A program made the position numbers and the translations under genes. 64,000 nucleotides of DNA, taken from positions 1-64,000 of the forward strand of contig JAPULZ010000204.1 in the NCBI GenBank assembly GCA_027294455.1, read 5' to 3'. The notes below the pieces were generated by a model. The model had not been told where the DNA came from. It did not search any database and was given only the letters and a program-made list of their open reading frames with translations. Shown here in pieces: positions 51,948-61,740 of this stretch (its first letter is position 1; each line of letters opens with the position of its first letter). The stretch is from Gemmatimonadota bacterium (GTDB taxonomy: Bacteria; Gemmatimonadota; Gemmatimonadetes; Gemmatimonadales; GWC2-71-9).

Positions 51948-53672
51948 ATGAGCAAGAACGAAGTCTCCCGTGTGCTCGAACAGATCGCCGCCTGCCTCGA
52001 GCTCAAGGGTGCCAACACCTTCCGCATCAGAGCCTACCGGACCGCCGCGCGGGCAGTCGCCGGTTTTCCCGAAGACCTCGCGGCTGCCGCGGAGAGCGGG
52101 GCGTTGGCGGAGCTGAACGGGATCGGGCCCGCCACGCACAAGATCATCTTGGACGTGTTGGTGAATGGCCGTAGCCATGTGCTCGAAGACCTGCGTGAAG
52201 AGATCCCGGCGGGCCTCGTGGACATGATGAAAATTTCCGGGCTCGGGGTCGCCAAGATCCGGCAAATCCACGAGAGCCTCCGCATCGACACCCTCTCCGA
52301 GCTGGAAGAAGCCGCTCGCGACGGACGGCTGGCCAAGCTGCCGCGCTTCGGTCGGAAGACGGCTGAGAAGGTCCTCCGGGGTCTCGAGTTTCTCAAGCGC
52401 GTGACCGAGTTTCGCCTCTTCCATCACGCGCGGGCCGAAGCGCGCGCGATGTTGCCGGCTCTCCGGGAGCTGCCCGGCGTGTCGCGGGCGGAGATCGTGG
52501 GCGGCATTCGACGGCGGAGCGAGATCATCGAGGACATGGACTTCGTCGTCGAGCTCGACGGCCCATGGGACCAACTCGTCAGGCGACTCGATTCCCTGGT
52601 GGACGTGACGGAATTCGCCAGCGAAGCCGACGGCGTGTTCACCCTCAAATTCGGCAGCGGGTCGGTCGCGGACGTGTCCGCAACGCCGTCGCGGGAGATG
52701 GGCTTCCGGATGGTGCGGGGCACGGGAAGTGAACTGCACGTGCAGCAGCTGGCCGAGCGTGCCGCCGGCCTGGGCCTCGTATGGACCGACAACGGGATCG
52801 AGCGCGACGGCGAGACCATCGCGTGCCCAACGGAAGAAGACGTCTATGCTGCACTCGACCTTCCCTGGATCCCCCCCGAACTTCGCGAAGGCCAGGGCGA
52901 GATAGCCGCCGCCGCGAATGGGCAATTGCCGCATCTGGTGAAAGCGGACGAAATCCGCGGATTCCTCCACTGTCATAGTGACTATTCGGACGGCACGAGC
53001 ACCGTGAGGGACTGGGCCATCGCCGCGCGCGACGCGGGCTATGAGTACGTGGGGATCACCGATCACAGCGCGGCGGCAGCATATGCGGGTGGGCTGTATC
53101 CCGAAGCCATCAGCGAACAACACGCCATGATCGACGAGGTGAATCGAGAGTTCGACGACCTGAGAGTGCTCAAGGGCGTCGAGGCAGATATTCTCCAGGA
53201 CGGCAGTCTCGACTACACGCCCGAGATCCGCGCGTCATTCGATTTCATCATCGCCTCATGGCACAGCGGATTCGGCCAAGATGGCCCCACGATGACCAAG
53301 CGAATCCTCAAAGCCATGGACGATCCGAACATGGCCATCTTCGGCCATCCCACGGGACGATTGTTGTTGTCGCGAGACCCCTATCCCATGGACCTCGATG
53401 CCATCTTCGAGAAGGCTGCCGACCGCGGCATCGCCATCGAGATCAACGCCGACCCCCAGCGCCTCGATCTCGACTGGCGTCTCGTCCGAGCCGCCGTCCA
53501 GAAAGGGGTCGTGGTTTCCATCGGTGCGGACGCGCACAACGTGGCCGGCATGATCAACATGGATCTCGGTGTCGGGATTGCGCGCAAGGCGTGGTTGACC
53601 GCAGATCAGGTCCTCAACGCGCGCACGCTGGATGGTTTCCTGGAACACGTCGCAGCGCGCCGGGCGAATTGA
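51948..53672 (+). CDS. polX: DNA polymerase/3'-5' exonuclease PolX
   Basis: 574 residues, the usual length. An N-terminal 8-kDa HhH region (about 1-100, LNGIGPATHKIILD and ISGLGVAKIRQIHE) precedes the family X polymerase core. The metal site reads EIIEDMDFVVE with the third Asp in SVADVSATP, so it should be active; the primer-site GS is in RGTGSELHVQQL. A PHP domain (about 330-560) has HCHSDYSDG, TDHS, EINADP and ADAHN for the exonuclease metals. It fills short gaps in base excision repair. Its TGA overlaps the TTG start of the endonuclease III gene. Confidence 0.94.
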   Translation: MSKNEVSRVLEQIAACLELKGANTFRIRAYRTAARAVAGFPEDLAAAAESGALAELNGIGPATHKIILDVLVNGRSHVLEDLREEIPAGLVDMMKISGLGVAKIRQIHESLRIDTLSELEEAARDGRLAKLPRFGRKTAEKVLRGLEFLKRVTEFRLFHHARAEARAMLPALRELPGVSRAEIVGGIRRRSEIIEDMDFVVELDGPWDQLVRRLDSLVDVTEFASEADGVFTLKFGSGSVADVSATPSREMGFRMVRGTGSELHVQQLAERAAGLGLVWTDNGIERDGETIACPTEEDVYAALDLPWIPPELREGQGEIAAAANGQLPHLVKADEIRGFLHCHSDYSDGTSTVRDWAIAARDAGYEYVGITDHSAAAAYAGGLYPEAISEQHAMIDEVNREFDDLRVLKGVEADILQDGSLDYTPEIRASFDFIIASWHSGFGQDGPTMTKRILKAMDDPNMAIFGHPTGRLLLSRDPYPMDLDAIFEKAADRGIAIEINADPQRLDLDWRLVRAAVQKGVVVSIGADAHNVAGMINMDLGVGIARKAWLTADQVLNARTLDGFLEHVAARRAN

Positions 53673-54310
53673 CCACCGACGACAAGAAAAAACGCGCGCG
53701 AGCGATCATCCGGAAACTCCGCAAGCGGTTTCCGGATGCGGAGTGCTCGCTCAATAACCGGAGCCCGCTACAGCTGCTGGTTGCGACGATCCTGAGTGCG
53801 CAGTGCACCGATGCACGCGTGAACATCGTCACCAAAGATCTGTTCAAGCGCTACAAGACCGCGCACGATTTCGCCGAAGCGAATCCGGAAGAGCTCTCAG
53901 AGTTGATCAAATCCACCGGCTTCTACCGGAACAAGACCAAGTCCATTCTTGGGATGGCCCAAGCCGTCGTCGAACGGCACAAAGGGAAAGTTCCCAAGAC
54001 CATGAAGGAGCTCACCGCCTTGGCGGGCGTCGGGCGCAAGACGGCGAACGTGGTGCTCGGCAATGCGTTCGGGATCGACGAGGGCGTGGTCGTGGACACC
54101 CACGTCAAGCGGATCACGAATCGCTTGAAGCTCACGAACAAACAGGATCCGGAAAAGATCGAGCAAGATCTCATACTGATCGTGCCGCAGAAGGATTGGA
54201 CCCTGTTCCCGCATCTCATGATCCACCACGGCCGCGCCATTTGCCAGGCTCGCAATCCCAAGTGTGAGGCGTGCCCGATCAACACGCTCTGCCCGTCCTC
54301 CACAAACTAG
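53669..54310 (+). CDS. nth: Endonuclease III
   Basis: 213 residues from TTG 53669, overlapping the PolX stop (TTGA). The frame is open upstream, but inside polX. The helix-hairpin-helix LAGVGRKTANVVLGNAFG carries catalytic Lys124, and VVVDTHVKR carries Asp143. The 4Fe-4S cluster motif C-x6-C-x2-C-x5-C is complete (CQARNPKCEACPINTLC). It removes oxidised pyrimidines and nicks abasic sites; with PolX it makes a natural base excision repair pair. Confidence 0.95.
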   Translation: MTTDDKKKRARAIIRKLRKRFPDAECSLNNRSPLQLLVATILSAQCTDARVNIVTKDLFKRYKTAHDFAEANPEELSELIKSTGFYRNKTKSILGMAQAVVERHKGKVPKTMKELTALAGVGRKTANVVLGNAFGIDEGVVVDTHVKRITNRLKLTNKQDPEKIEQDLILIVPQKDWTLFPHLMIHHGRAICQARNPKCEACPINTLCPSSTN

Positions 54311-54347
54311 ATGCTATTGCCCACCTTCCGAAGAATTTGAGGCGTTC

Positions 54348-54767
54348 GTGAATGTCGACTTGGCCCTCGTGTGCGACTACGCGCTGATCGATCAATACGG
54401 CAAGCTCTCCGTCATGGGGATCTTCGAGCATATCTGGGTGCAGCAATTCCCGGTCGTCCACCCGCGGCTGCACCTGGTGATGCGTCTGAAAGGCCGGCGT
54501 ACCGAGATCGGTGAGCACAAAGTGAGGATCAGGCTCGTCGACGAGGACGGGAATGAGATCATCAACGGTGACGGCACGGTAACCTTCAGCGAGCCTCCGG
54601 CCGGGGTGCTCGACATCGAAGCGGGCACCGTCCTCGTGTTCGACGTTCCCTTTGAACATGGAGGAACCTACCAGTTCGAGATCGCGGTCGATGGCACGAA
54701 CATGGCCACGGTGCGGCTCACCGCCGGTATCGCGCCCGACCCGCCGGCGTCGGACTCACTCGAGTAA
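54348..54767 (+). CDS. DUF6941-like small beta protein
   Basis: 139 residues from GTG 54348 (GAGG 5 bases before). NVDLALVCDYALIDQYGKLS, then VMGIFEHIWVQQFPVVHPRL and EIGEHKVRIRLVDEDGNEI fit the DUF6941 family, probably a beta-sandwich. Function is unknown. It lies 37 bases after nth and 23 bases before the glycosyltransferase gene. Confidence 0.72.
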   Translation: MNVDLALVCDYALIDQYGKLSVMGIFEHIWVQQFPVVHPRLHLVMRLKGRRTEIGEHKVRIRLVDEDGNEIINGDGTVTFSEPPAGVLDIEAGTVLVFDVPFEHGGTYQFEIAVDGTNMATVRLTAGIAPDPPASDSLE

Positions 54768-54790
54768 ACGGACCGGCGAGCCGTGAGCCG

Positions 54791-56536
54791 ATGAAGTCCG
54801 CCATCGCCCACAACACGTGGCTCTGGGCAGCCATGGCCGTGATGCTGGTCGGGCTCGGGTTCGGCATCGGCGGCTATCCCCTGCTCGACCCCGACGAGGG
54901 CCGCAACGCCGAGATTGCTCGCGAGATGGCGGCGACCAACGACTACGTCGTGCCGCGACTGAACGGACTCCCGTACGCGGACAAGCCCATACTCTATTTT
55001 GCCGCCGGCGCGGCGATGATGGAGATCCTCGGCCCGACGGAGCTCGCCGCGCGGCTCCCATCACTGGTGTTCACGTGTGCGACGTTAATGCTGGTCGGCT
55101 GGTTCGGTCGGCGCGTCCTCGGGCCGGCGGGCGGGTTGATCGCCGTGGTCGCAACCGGTGCAGCACCGCTGACCCTGGCCTTTGCCCGCACCGTCATCTT
55201 TGACAGCGCGCTCACGTTCTTCGTCACCCTCTCCATCGTCGGGTTTTACATGGCGGCCGAGGTCCCACGAGCGCCGAGCGACGACACCGACCGCGCGCAC
55301 GCGGCACGGTGGATCGCGATCGCGTGGGCGGCGCTCGCGCTGGGCGTGCTGACGAAAGGCCTAATCGCCCTCGGGCTTCCGTTGATGGTCATGGTGCCGT
55401 ACCTCGGCTGGCGCCGGCGATGGGACGCGCTCTGGGACCCCATCGCCGTGCTCCTGTTCATCGCGCTCCTCCTGCCGTGGCTGCTGGCCATGTCGCGGGC
55501 GGTTCCGGGATTTTTACAATACGCCATCGTCACCGAGACCGCCCTGCGGTTCGCGACCGACCAGCTTGGTCGCACCGCCCCCATTTGGTATTTCTTCCCC
55601 ATCCTGCTCGCGGGCTCGCTCCCATGGTCGCTGGCCGTGCTCGGCGCGTGGAGGCGTGGCACACCCGAACGAGACGCCACGGGAAAGATGGATCGCCGTC
55701 TCGTGCTGTTGCTGTTGTGGATCCTCGTGCCGTTGCTGTTCTTCACGTTGTCTCAGTCGAAGCGGCCGCATTACGTCTTGCCGCTCATTCCCGCCATCGG
55801 GTTGCTCCTCGCTCTCTTCTGGAGTGGAAAGACCGCCCACGCTCCGGGCACCCGGGCGAGCGCCGTCGGGCTCGGCGTGTGCGGCGCCGTGTTGCTCGCC
55901 GCACCGCGGATCGTTGGCGCGTTGCTCGACGTGGACGACGCGGTGGCGCGCGCGATCCCAGGCACCGGCATCGCACTCGGCAGTATGTGTTTCATCTCTG
56001 GCCTGGTGACGTTCTTCGCCGGGCGTCGCCGGAATCTCGCCGTTCTGGCCCTCTGCCTTCCGGTCGCCTCCATCCCGTTCGTGAGCACTCGCCTCATGGA
56101 TGCCATCGGTCCCGATCGCTCCACACGAGACCTGGCGACTGCCGTGCAGGCAGTGCTGACTCGCGAATCCGAAATCGTGGCGATCGAGTCGTATCCGCTG
56201 TCGCTGCCGTTTTATCTCCGGAGAACCATGCTGGTGGCCACTGCGGACGGTTCCGAGCTCACCAGTAACTACCTGAAGGCGACATATTCCCATTGGGCTG
56301 CGGCACCCGATACGCCGCTCCGGCCCGTGGATTGGTGGTTCGACGCTCTGGCCGCGTGCCGCCGGCCACTGGTGTTCGTGGTCCGGAGCGACGACACCCG
56401 GGTTCGCGCGCAACTCGATCCGATCCTGCCGCTGATCGCCGAGACGCGCAAAGTGGCGGCGTACGGTCCGTGCGGCATGACCGGTCTCGCCACGCAGCGT
56501 CCGGGCTTGGCCGCCGCCAAGCCTTCAGCGGATTGA
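54791..56536 (+). CDS. ArnT/PMT-like glycosyltransferase, family 39 type
   Basis: 581 residues with about 12 membrane helices. The first periplasmic loop has PLLDPDEGRNAEIAREM and GLPYADKPILYF, the catalytic-Asp region of ArnT-like GT39/GT83 enzymes; FARTVIFDSALTFFVTLSIV and KGLIALGLPLMVMV follow. A periplasmic C-terminal domain lies after about 460. It would transfer a sugar from polyprenyl phosphate to lipid A or another envelope acceptor. The neighbouring asparagine synthetase gives no further clue. Confidence 0.87.
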   Translation: MKSAIAHNTWLWAAMAVMLVGLGFGIGGYPLLDPDEGRNAEIAREMAATNDYVVPRLNGLPYADKPILYFAAGAAMMEILGPTELAARLPSLVFTCATLMLVGWFGRRVLGPAGGLIAVVATGAAPLTLAFARTVIFDSALTFFVTLSIVGFYMAAEVPRAPSDDTDRAHAARWIAIAWAALALGVLTKGLIALGLPLMVMVPYLGWRRRWDALWDPIAVLLFIALLLPWLLAMSRAVPGFLQYAIVTETALRFATDQLGRTAPIWYFFPILLAGSLPWSLAVLGAWRRGTPERDATGKMDRRLVLLLLWILVPLLFFTLSQSKRPHYVLPLIPAIGLLLALFWSGKTAHAPGTRASAVGLGVCGAVLLAAPRIVGALLDVDDAVARAIPGTGIALGSMCFISGLVTFFAGRRRNLAVLALCLPVASIPFVSTRLMDAIGPDRSTRDLATAVQAVLTRESEIVAIESYPLSLPFYLRRTMLVATADGSELTSNYLKATYSHWAAAPDTPLRPVDWWFDALAACRRPLVFVVRSDDTRVRAQLDPILPLIAETRKVAAYGPCGMTGLATQRPGLAAAKPSAD

Positions 56537-56554
56537 ATTGCCGAGGCGCTGATC

Positions 56555-58408
56555 GTGTGTGGAATCTACGGACTGGTCTCTCTCACCGAGGCACCCCTCG
56601 CGCGAGGGGATTTGCTCGATCGGATGGGCGCCGTGCTCCGCCATCGCGGACCGGATGACTGCGGGGCGTTCCGTTCGCGCCACGCGGCGTTCGGCGTGCA
56701 GCGCCTCGCCATCGTCGATGTTCGTCCGCAGGCTCGGCAGCCATTCGTCACCCCCGACCGAACCACGGTACTGGCGTGCAATGGCGAGATCTACAACGCT
56801 GCGGCCCTCCGCACGCGGTTCTCCCGCTATCCGTTCCGGTCCCGGTGCGACGTCGAAGCCCTCGTACCCCTGTTGCGGGAGCAAGGCGAGGGCGGTCTGG
56901 ACCACGCCGACGGCATGTTCGGCCTCGCGCTCTGGCGCGCCACCGACCGGTCGCTCGTCCTCGCCCGCGACCGCGCCGGCGAAAAGCCCCTGTTCTACAC
57001 GCACCTCGATGGCGAGGTGTGGTTCGCCTCCGAGATCCAGGCCCTGCTCATCCATCCCGGCAACCCACCCAAGCTGGACGGCCTGGCGTTGACACAGTAC
57101 CTCACACTCGGATACACCCTCGAGCCACGGAGCGTGTTCCAGCGGATCCACAAGGTGCCGGCGGGAACGAGCCTCACCTTTTGCGGTGCCGCCGCGCCGC
57201 GCCGCCGGCCCATCGGTGGCCCCCACGTCGTGGTGCCCGTGTCACCGATGGGGGCCCGCGCCCGGCTGCGATCGCTCCTCGAGGACGCCGTCACCAAGCA
57301 AATGCGAGCCGACGTCCCCGTCGGCGTGTTCACGAGCGGGGGCGTGGATTCGGCGATCATCACGGCGATCGCCGTGCGCACCGCCACTCGCAAGGTCCAC
57401 ACGTTCACCGCCGCCTTCGTCGACGCCCATCACGACGAGAGCGCGCAGGCGAGACGGCTGAGCCGGGAGCTGGGTACCGAGCACATCGAGACCCGGATCG
57501 GCGAGGGGGAGCTGGAGACGGCATTCAGCGCCCTTATGAAAGGAATGGCGGAACCTCTGGCCGACCCCGCTCTGCTCCCGACCTATCTCCTGGCCCGCAC
57601 GGCCCGGCAGCATGTCGGCGTGGCCCTGTCAGGTGAGGGGGCCGACGAGCTGTTCGGCGGGTATCCCACCTACCTGGGCCATCGGGCGGCCGCGTGGTAT
57701 GGGACGCTCCCCGCCGCCATTCGCCGGGCCGCGGGGGCCGCGGCCGCCCGGCTGGCGAGCAACCACCGGCCGGTCGCTCCGTCCTTCCTGCTGCAGCGGT
57801 TCACCGCCCACGCCGGGGAGCCCTGGTTGGACCGGCATCTCGCCTGGTTCGGGACCGGCCTGGTGGGCCACCTCCAGCCGGAGGCCCTCGACGCCGTCAA
57901 GGCCGACCTCCCCGTGGCGGAGTGCCCCAACCCCGTGGCGGCGGCCATGGCGCTGGATTATCGGACCTACCTGCGGGAGGGCTTGCTGGTGAAGCTCGAC
58001 CGGGCACCGATGCTGGCTTCGCTGGAGACCCGGGCCCCGTTCCTCGATCCCCACGTGACGGCGTTCGCCGCGGGCCTCGCCCCTGGTGAGGCCATTCGGG
58101 GATGGCGAACGAAGCACCTGCTCAAAGACGCCGCGGCAGGGTTGGTTCCCGGCTGGGTGCTCAGGCGCCGGAAGCGGGGCCTCAGCGTCCCCATCGCGGG
58201 ATGGCTGAACCGGGGACTCCGGGCCGAGGTAGACCGGCTCCTCCACCCAGAGAAATTGCGGTGCACGGGGGTGTTGCGGGGGCTTCCCATCGATCAGTTT
58301 ATTAAGGAACATCGAGGCGGGCAGGCCAATCACGCGCGCCTCCTCTGGCCGATCGTGGTCCTACAGGCCTGGCTCGAACACTGGGCTCCCGGAGAAATCG
58401 CCCGATGA
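56555..58408 (+). CDS. asnB: Asparagine synthase (glutamine-hydrolysing)
   Basis: 617 residues from GTG 56555, which puts the glutaminase nucleophile Cys directly after Met (MCGIYGL). Glutaminase motifs RHRGPDDCG, LAIVD and CNGEIYN are present. The synthetase domain has the PP-loop SGGVDS (about 261), then GVALSGEGADELFGGYPTYL and the C-terminal KHLLKDAAAGLVP and KRGLSVP. It makes asparagine or amidates a related acceptor, since such genes also serve cell-surface polysaccharide clusters; the ArnT-like neighbour leaves that open. Its TGA overlaps the HD gene (ATGA). Confidence 0.92.
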   Translation: MCGIYGLVSLTEAPLARGDLLDRMGAVLRHRGPDDCGAFRSRHAAFGVQRLAIVDVRPQARQPFVTPDRTTVLACNGEIYNAAALRTRFSRYPFRSRCDVEALVPLLREQGEGGLDHADGMFGLALWRATDRSLVLARDRAGEKPLFYTHLDGEVWFASEIQALLIHPGNPPKLDGLALTQYLTLGYTLEPRSVFQRIHKVPAGTSLTFCGAAAPRRRPIGGPHVVVPVSPMGARARLRSLLEDAVTKQMRADVPVGVFTSGGVDSAIITAIAVRTATRKVHTFTAAFVDAHHDESAQARRLSRELGTEHIETRIGEGELETAFSALMKGMAEPLADPALLPTYLLARTARQHVGVALSGEGADELFGGYPTYLGHRAAAWYGTLPAAIRRAAGAAAARLASNHRPVAPSFLLQRFTAHAGEPWLDRHLAWFGTGLVGHLQPEALDAVKADLPVAECPNPVAAAMALDYRTYLREGLLVKLDRAPMLASLETRAPFLDPHVTAFAAGLAPGEAIRGWRTKHLLKDAAAGLVPGWVLRRRKRGLSVPIAGWLNRGLRAEVDRLLHPEKLRCTGVLRGLPIDQFIKEHRGGQANHARLLWPIVVLQAWLEHWAPGEIAR

Positions 58409-58980
58409 CGAGGCACGAGGCGCTGGCATTGATGCAGGAGTATACGGAGAACGAGAGGCTCCGCCGGCACATGTACGCGGTGGAGGCCGCCATGCGCGCC
58501 TACGCCAGGCGCTTCGGAGAGGACGAGGAGCAGTGGGGGCTGGTGGGATTGCTGCACGACTTCGACTACGAGAAGTACCCCAACGACGTCCACTCGGCCA
58601 CCGAAGAGCATCCCTCGTTCGGTGTCAGCTTGCTCCGGGAGCGAGGCGTTCCGGAGGTGATCTGCGAAGCCATCTTGGGACATGCCCCGTACTGCGGGGT
58701 CGCTAGAACCACGCAGATGGCCAAGACCCTTTTCGCCGTCGACGAGCTGTGCGGGTTTCTCGTGGCGTGCGCCCTGGTGCGGCCCACCCGGAGCCTGCAG
58801 GACCTCAAGGTCAGCAGCGTGAAGAAGAAGCTCAAGGACAAGGGATTCGCCCGGGGAGTGAACCGGGAGGACATCCGGGTGGGAACCGAGGAGCTCGCAG
58901 TTCCCATGGATGAACACATTCAATTCCTCATCGAGGCACTCCGGCCCAACGAGGAAACCTTGGGATTGGGGGCCGCGTAA
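58405..58980 (+). CDS. HD-domain phosphohydrolase
   Basis: 191 residues. The HD metal motif is complete: His in RRHMYAVEAA, HD in GLLHDFDYEKYP, His in AILGHAPYC and Asp in FAVDELCGF. These stand-alone HDIG-type proteins are probably phosphohydrolases of nucleotides or small phosphates; the substrate is unknown. The ATG overlaps the asnB stop. Confidence 0.85.
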   Translation: MTRHEALALMQEYTENERLRRHMYAVEAAMRAYARRFGEDEEQWGLVGLLHDFDYEKYPNDVHSATEEHPSFGVSLLRERGVPEVICEAILGHAPYCGVARTTQMAKTLFAVDELCGFLVACALVRPTRSLQDLKVSSVKKKLKDKGFARGVNREDIRVGTEELAVPMDEHIQFLIEALRPNEETLGLGAA

Positions 58981-59046
58981 TATGGGTCACAATGGCAGCC
59001 AATTCAGTCCCGCAACCGTCAACACGGCCGACTTGCCGCACGTAGA

Positions 59047-59607
59047 ATGAATGTGAACGAATCGGCGCTCGCGACCATGGCCAAGGCCGGCGATGTGGAC
59101 GCCTTTGGAGAGCTGGTCGAGCGATACGCGGCCCAAGCTCGCCGAGTGGCCCGAGCGGTGCTGTCCGACCCTGACGACGGTGATGATGCGGCGCAGGATG
59201 CGTTTCTGTCCGCGCTCAAGCACCTGAACCGATACGATCCCAGCCGGCCTTTTGGCCCATGGCTGATGCGGATCGTGGCCAATGCCGCCGCCGACCGGCG
59301 GCGCCGCCGGAAGGTCCGGGCTGCCGAGGAGCTCTCGGATACCACGGCCGGAGGCGGTCCGGGACCCGACATCGAGACCGACCGCCGGGCGTTCATGGCG
59401 GCGTTCCGCGCAGCCCTGCAGGGTCTTCCGGAGCGCCAACGGGCGGCGGTGACGCTCTTCGACGTGGAGGGGTATTCCCACGCCGAGATCGCCGAGATCC
59501 TGGAGATCCCCCAGGGGACCGTGCGATCGGACGTCTTTCACGCCCGCCGCCGCCTGCGGGGGACGTTGCAGACCTGGAGGCACCACTGGAAGGAGGAAGT
59601 GGTTTGA
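59047..59607 (+). CDS. ECF sigma factor
   Basis: 186 residues. Region 2: GDVDAFGELVERYAAQARRV and DAAQDAFLSALKHLNRYD; region 4: ERQRAAVTLFDVEGYSHAEI and GTVRSDVFHARRRLRGTLQ. The TGA overlaps a TTG that opens the putative anti-sigma gene (TTGA, AAGGAGG 7 bases before). The upstream GGTCACA at 58985 lacks a CGTC at the right distance, so no autoregulatory site is claimed. It heads a series that ends in a MacAB-TolC-type exporter. Confidence 0.92.
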   Translation: MNVNESALATMAKAGDVDAFGELVERYAAQARRVARAVLSDPDDGDDAAQDAFLSALKHLNRYDPSRPFGPWLMRIVANAAADRRRRRKVRAAEELSDTTAGGGPGPDIETDRRAFMAAFRAALQGLPERQRAAVTLFDVEGYSHAEIAEILEIPQGTVRSDVFHARRRLRGTLQTWRHHWKEEVV

Positions 59608-59984
59608 GATCCTCACCATTTGACCATCGGCCGCAGCGCGATCTCGGCAACGCCTTACGTGACGCGTTGGGGCCGGTGGACGACCGCGAGTTCGTTGAGC
59701 GCGTCTTGGAAGATCTTCGCGTGATCGATCTTCGCCGGTTCCGCAGCGACTGGCTGGAGGTCCTGGGGATGTGGGTGCGTCCGGGCCTCACCGCGGCGGC
59801 GGCCCTGGTGGTCTTCGCCCTCGCCATGACGTTGTCCATGAGACCCGTGGGCCCGGGCGATGACGTGACGGCGATGGACGACGCGGTGCGGGCCCAAACG
59901 CTGGAGACCGACACCTCGGTGCTGTTGGCTGCGCCGAGTCCGCCGCACGTGGCCATCATCCTGGCGACGAACTTTGATCGTTAA
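59604..59984 (+). CDS. Putative membrane anti-sigma factor
   Basis: 126 residues from TTG 59604, chosen because AAGGAGG lies 7 bases upstream and the start overlaps the sigma stop. One membrane helix spans about 60-80 (GLTAAAALVVFALAMTLSM). The cytoplasmic part (1-58) has no zinc motif, only helices such as DREFVERVLEDLRVIDLRR. Position, size and topology fit a small anti-sigma factor; no family motif proves it. Confidence 0.7.
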   Translation: MRSSPFDHRPQRDLGNALRDALGPVDDREFVERVLEDLRVIDLRRFRSDWLEVLGMWVRPGLTAAAALVVFALAMTLSMRPVGPGDDVTAMDDAVRAQTLETDTSVLLAAPSPPHVAIILATNFDR

Positions 59985-60026
59985 CACGCCCCCAGCGGCA
60001 GGTGTCTTGGTACCGAGCGAAGCGCA

Positions 60027-60428
60027 ATGAACAGGTCCAAACTGGCTGCCGGAGGGCTTCTCTCCGCCGTGTTTATCTCCGGCGTCATCGTGGGCGGTAC
60101 CGGCATCACTGCCCTCGCGGACCGCGAGGAACGTGAGGAACCCAGGCGGCCTCGCAAGCCGTACGTGGAGATCTTGCAGGAAAACCTCGCTCTGACCCCC
60201 CCGCAGCGGGATACCATCGAGGTACTCCTCGAGGAGTTCAACACGGCGTTTCGCCAGGCGTGGCGAGAGCTGCAGGACGAAGAGGCGCAGCGGAACAACG
60301 CAATCCGGCAGAACTGGCGTGGAGAGATCCTCCGTGTGCTCGACGAACGTCAAGCCGACACTTACCGTCAGATGCTCGCGCGCAGCGACAGCGCTCGCGC
60401 GGACCGGGCAGCCAGACGACGCCGATAA
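60027..60428 (+). CDS. Periplasmic LTxxQ/CpxP-like protein
   Basis: 133 residues. An N-terminal signal or anchor (KLAAGGLLSAVFISGVIVGG) is followed by a highly charged helical protein. LALTPPQRDTIEVLLEEFN carries an LTxxQ-like motif, as in CpxP/Spy and metal-resistance proteins, and AREL/Glu/Arg helices follow. Such proteins act as periplasmic sensors or chaperones. Lying between the sigma/anti-sigma pair and TolC, it may sense envelope stress or metals. Confidence 0.68.
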   Translation: MNRSKLAAGGLLSAVFISGVIVGGTGITALADREEREEPRRPRKPYVEILQENLALTPPQRDTIEVLLEEFNTAFRQAWRELQDEEAQRNNAIRQNWRGEILRVLDERQADTYRQMLARSDSARADRAARRRR

Positions 60429-60441
60429 CCCGAGAATCATC

Positions 60442-61740
60442 ATGACGCCTACACGGATTTCTTCGTTGGCCGCCATCGCGGTCGTGGTAGTCCTGGCTTC
60501 TGCCCCGACGCCAGTCTCCGCCCAGATTCCCACGGTCACCTTGCAAGACGCCATCGCGCTGGCAAGAGAGCACAGTCCCGCGATCATCCAGGCTCGCGGC
60601 GACATCCGGGTAGCGGAGGCGAGCAAGCGGGAGTCTATCAGCGACTGGCTGCCGACCCTTTCGGGAAGCGGCAGTTGGAGCAGGGGCTCGAGCAATCGGT
60701 TCGACGAGCGGACACAGACCACCGTCGCCGCCGCGAGTTCTTCGTTCAGTGGCTCCCTGAACACGTCGTTCACGATATTCGACGGACTCCGGCGCCCGGG
60801 AAACAACCGTTCTCGTCGTGCCAATCTGGAGAGCTCCGAGGCGGCGTACACCTCCCAGGAGTTTCAAATCGCCCTCCAGACGAAGCAGGCGTTCTTCAAC
60901 GCCTTGGCGGCCGAGGAACTCGTCCGCGTGGCCCAGACCCAGATCGAACGCACCACCCAACAGCTGAACGTCTCGCGGGATCGCCTTGCCGCCGGCGCCG
61001 CCATTCGCTCGGACACTCTGAGTTCTTTCGTGCAAGCGGCCAACGCCCAGCTCCAGCTCATCAACGCCCAAACCCAGCGCGCCACGTCGTCGGCCGATCT
61101 CGCGCGGCTCATCGGATTCGACGGCGACGTGCAGGCCGTGCCGGATCCGTCCATCCAGGTCGTCGTGGATCTCGATACCGCGGCGCTGCGCGTGGAGGCC
61201 CTGCAATTCGGGCCAGGCATGCAGCAGGTCGACGCGGCTGCACGCGCCGCCGATGCCCAGGTCACGGTGTCCCGCGCGGCGTACTTTCCGAGCCTCTCGG
61301 CGTCGTATAGCCGCTCGCTGGCCGGTCCCGAAGTCAGCAACCTGAACTCGAGCTGGAGCGCGCGACTCAACTTCTCCATACCGATTTTCAACGGCTTCAA
61401 CCGCGAAACCAACATGGCCCGGTCCCGCGCCACCCAGGATGCGGCGCACTCCCGTATCGACGATACGCGTCGCCAGATCAACGCCCAGCTCACGCAGCAG
61501 TTTGCGGCGCTGCGCTCCGCCCAGCTGCGATTGCAGATCGCGCACGCGAGTTTTGAGGCGTCCACGGAAGATCTCCGGGTGCAACAGGAACGCTATCGGC
61601 TGGGCGCGGCTACCATTCTCGAAGTCATGGTCTCCCAAGTGAACGTCGACCAGGCCGAGGTGGATCGCGTGCAGGCGCGCCTGGACTATTTCCTCGCCAA
61701 GGCGCAGATCGAGGCCATCGTGGGGCGGGAGATTCAATGA
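60442..61740 (+). CDS. TolC-family outer-membrane efflux protein
   Basis: 432 residues from ATG 60442, with signal peptide ([20 protein letters not shown]). Two OEP repeats, each with long helices: [20 protein letters not shown], then [20 protein letters not shown] in the first and [39 protein letters not shown] in the second. A trimeric channel is expected. The stop overlaps the ATPase start (ATGA), so channel, ATPase and adaptor are coupled. Confidence 0.92.
   Translation: MTPTRISSLAAIAVVVVLASAPTPVSAQIPTVTLQDAIALAREHSPAIIQARGDIRVAEASKRESISDWLPTLSGSGSWSRGSSNRFDERTQTTVAAASSSFSGSLNTSFTIFDGLRRPGNNRSRRANLESSEAAYTSQEFQIALQTKQAFFNALAAEELVRVAQTQIERTTQQLNVSRDRLAAGAAIRSDTLSSFVQAANAQLQLINAQTQRATSSADLARLIGFDGDVQAVPDPSIQVVVDLDTAALRVEALQFGPGMQQVDAAARAADAQVTVSRAAYFPSLSASYSRSLAGPEVSNLNSSWSARLNFSIPIFNGFNRETNMARSRATQDAAHSRIDDTRRQINAQLTQQFAALRSAQLRLQIAHASFEASTEDLRVQQERYRLGAATILEVMVSQVNVDQAEVDRVQARLDYFLAKAQIEAIVGREIQ

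Noticed and set aside
58985-59020. GGTCACA...CGTC as an ECF promoter before the second sigma gene
   Set aside because: The spacer is 25 bases, far from the 16 seen at the two good sites.
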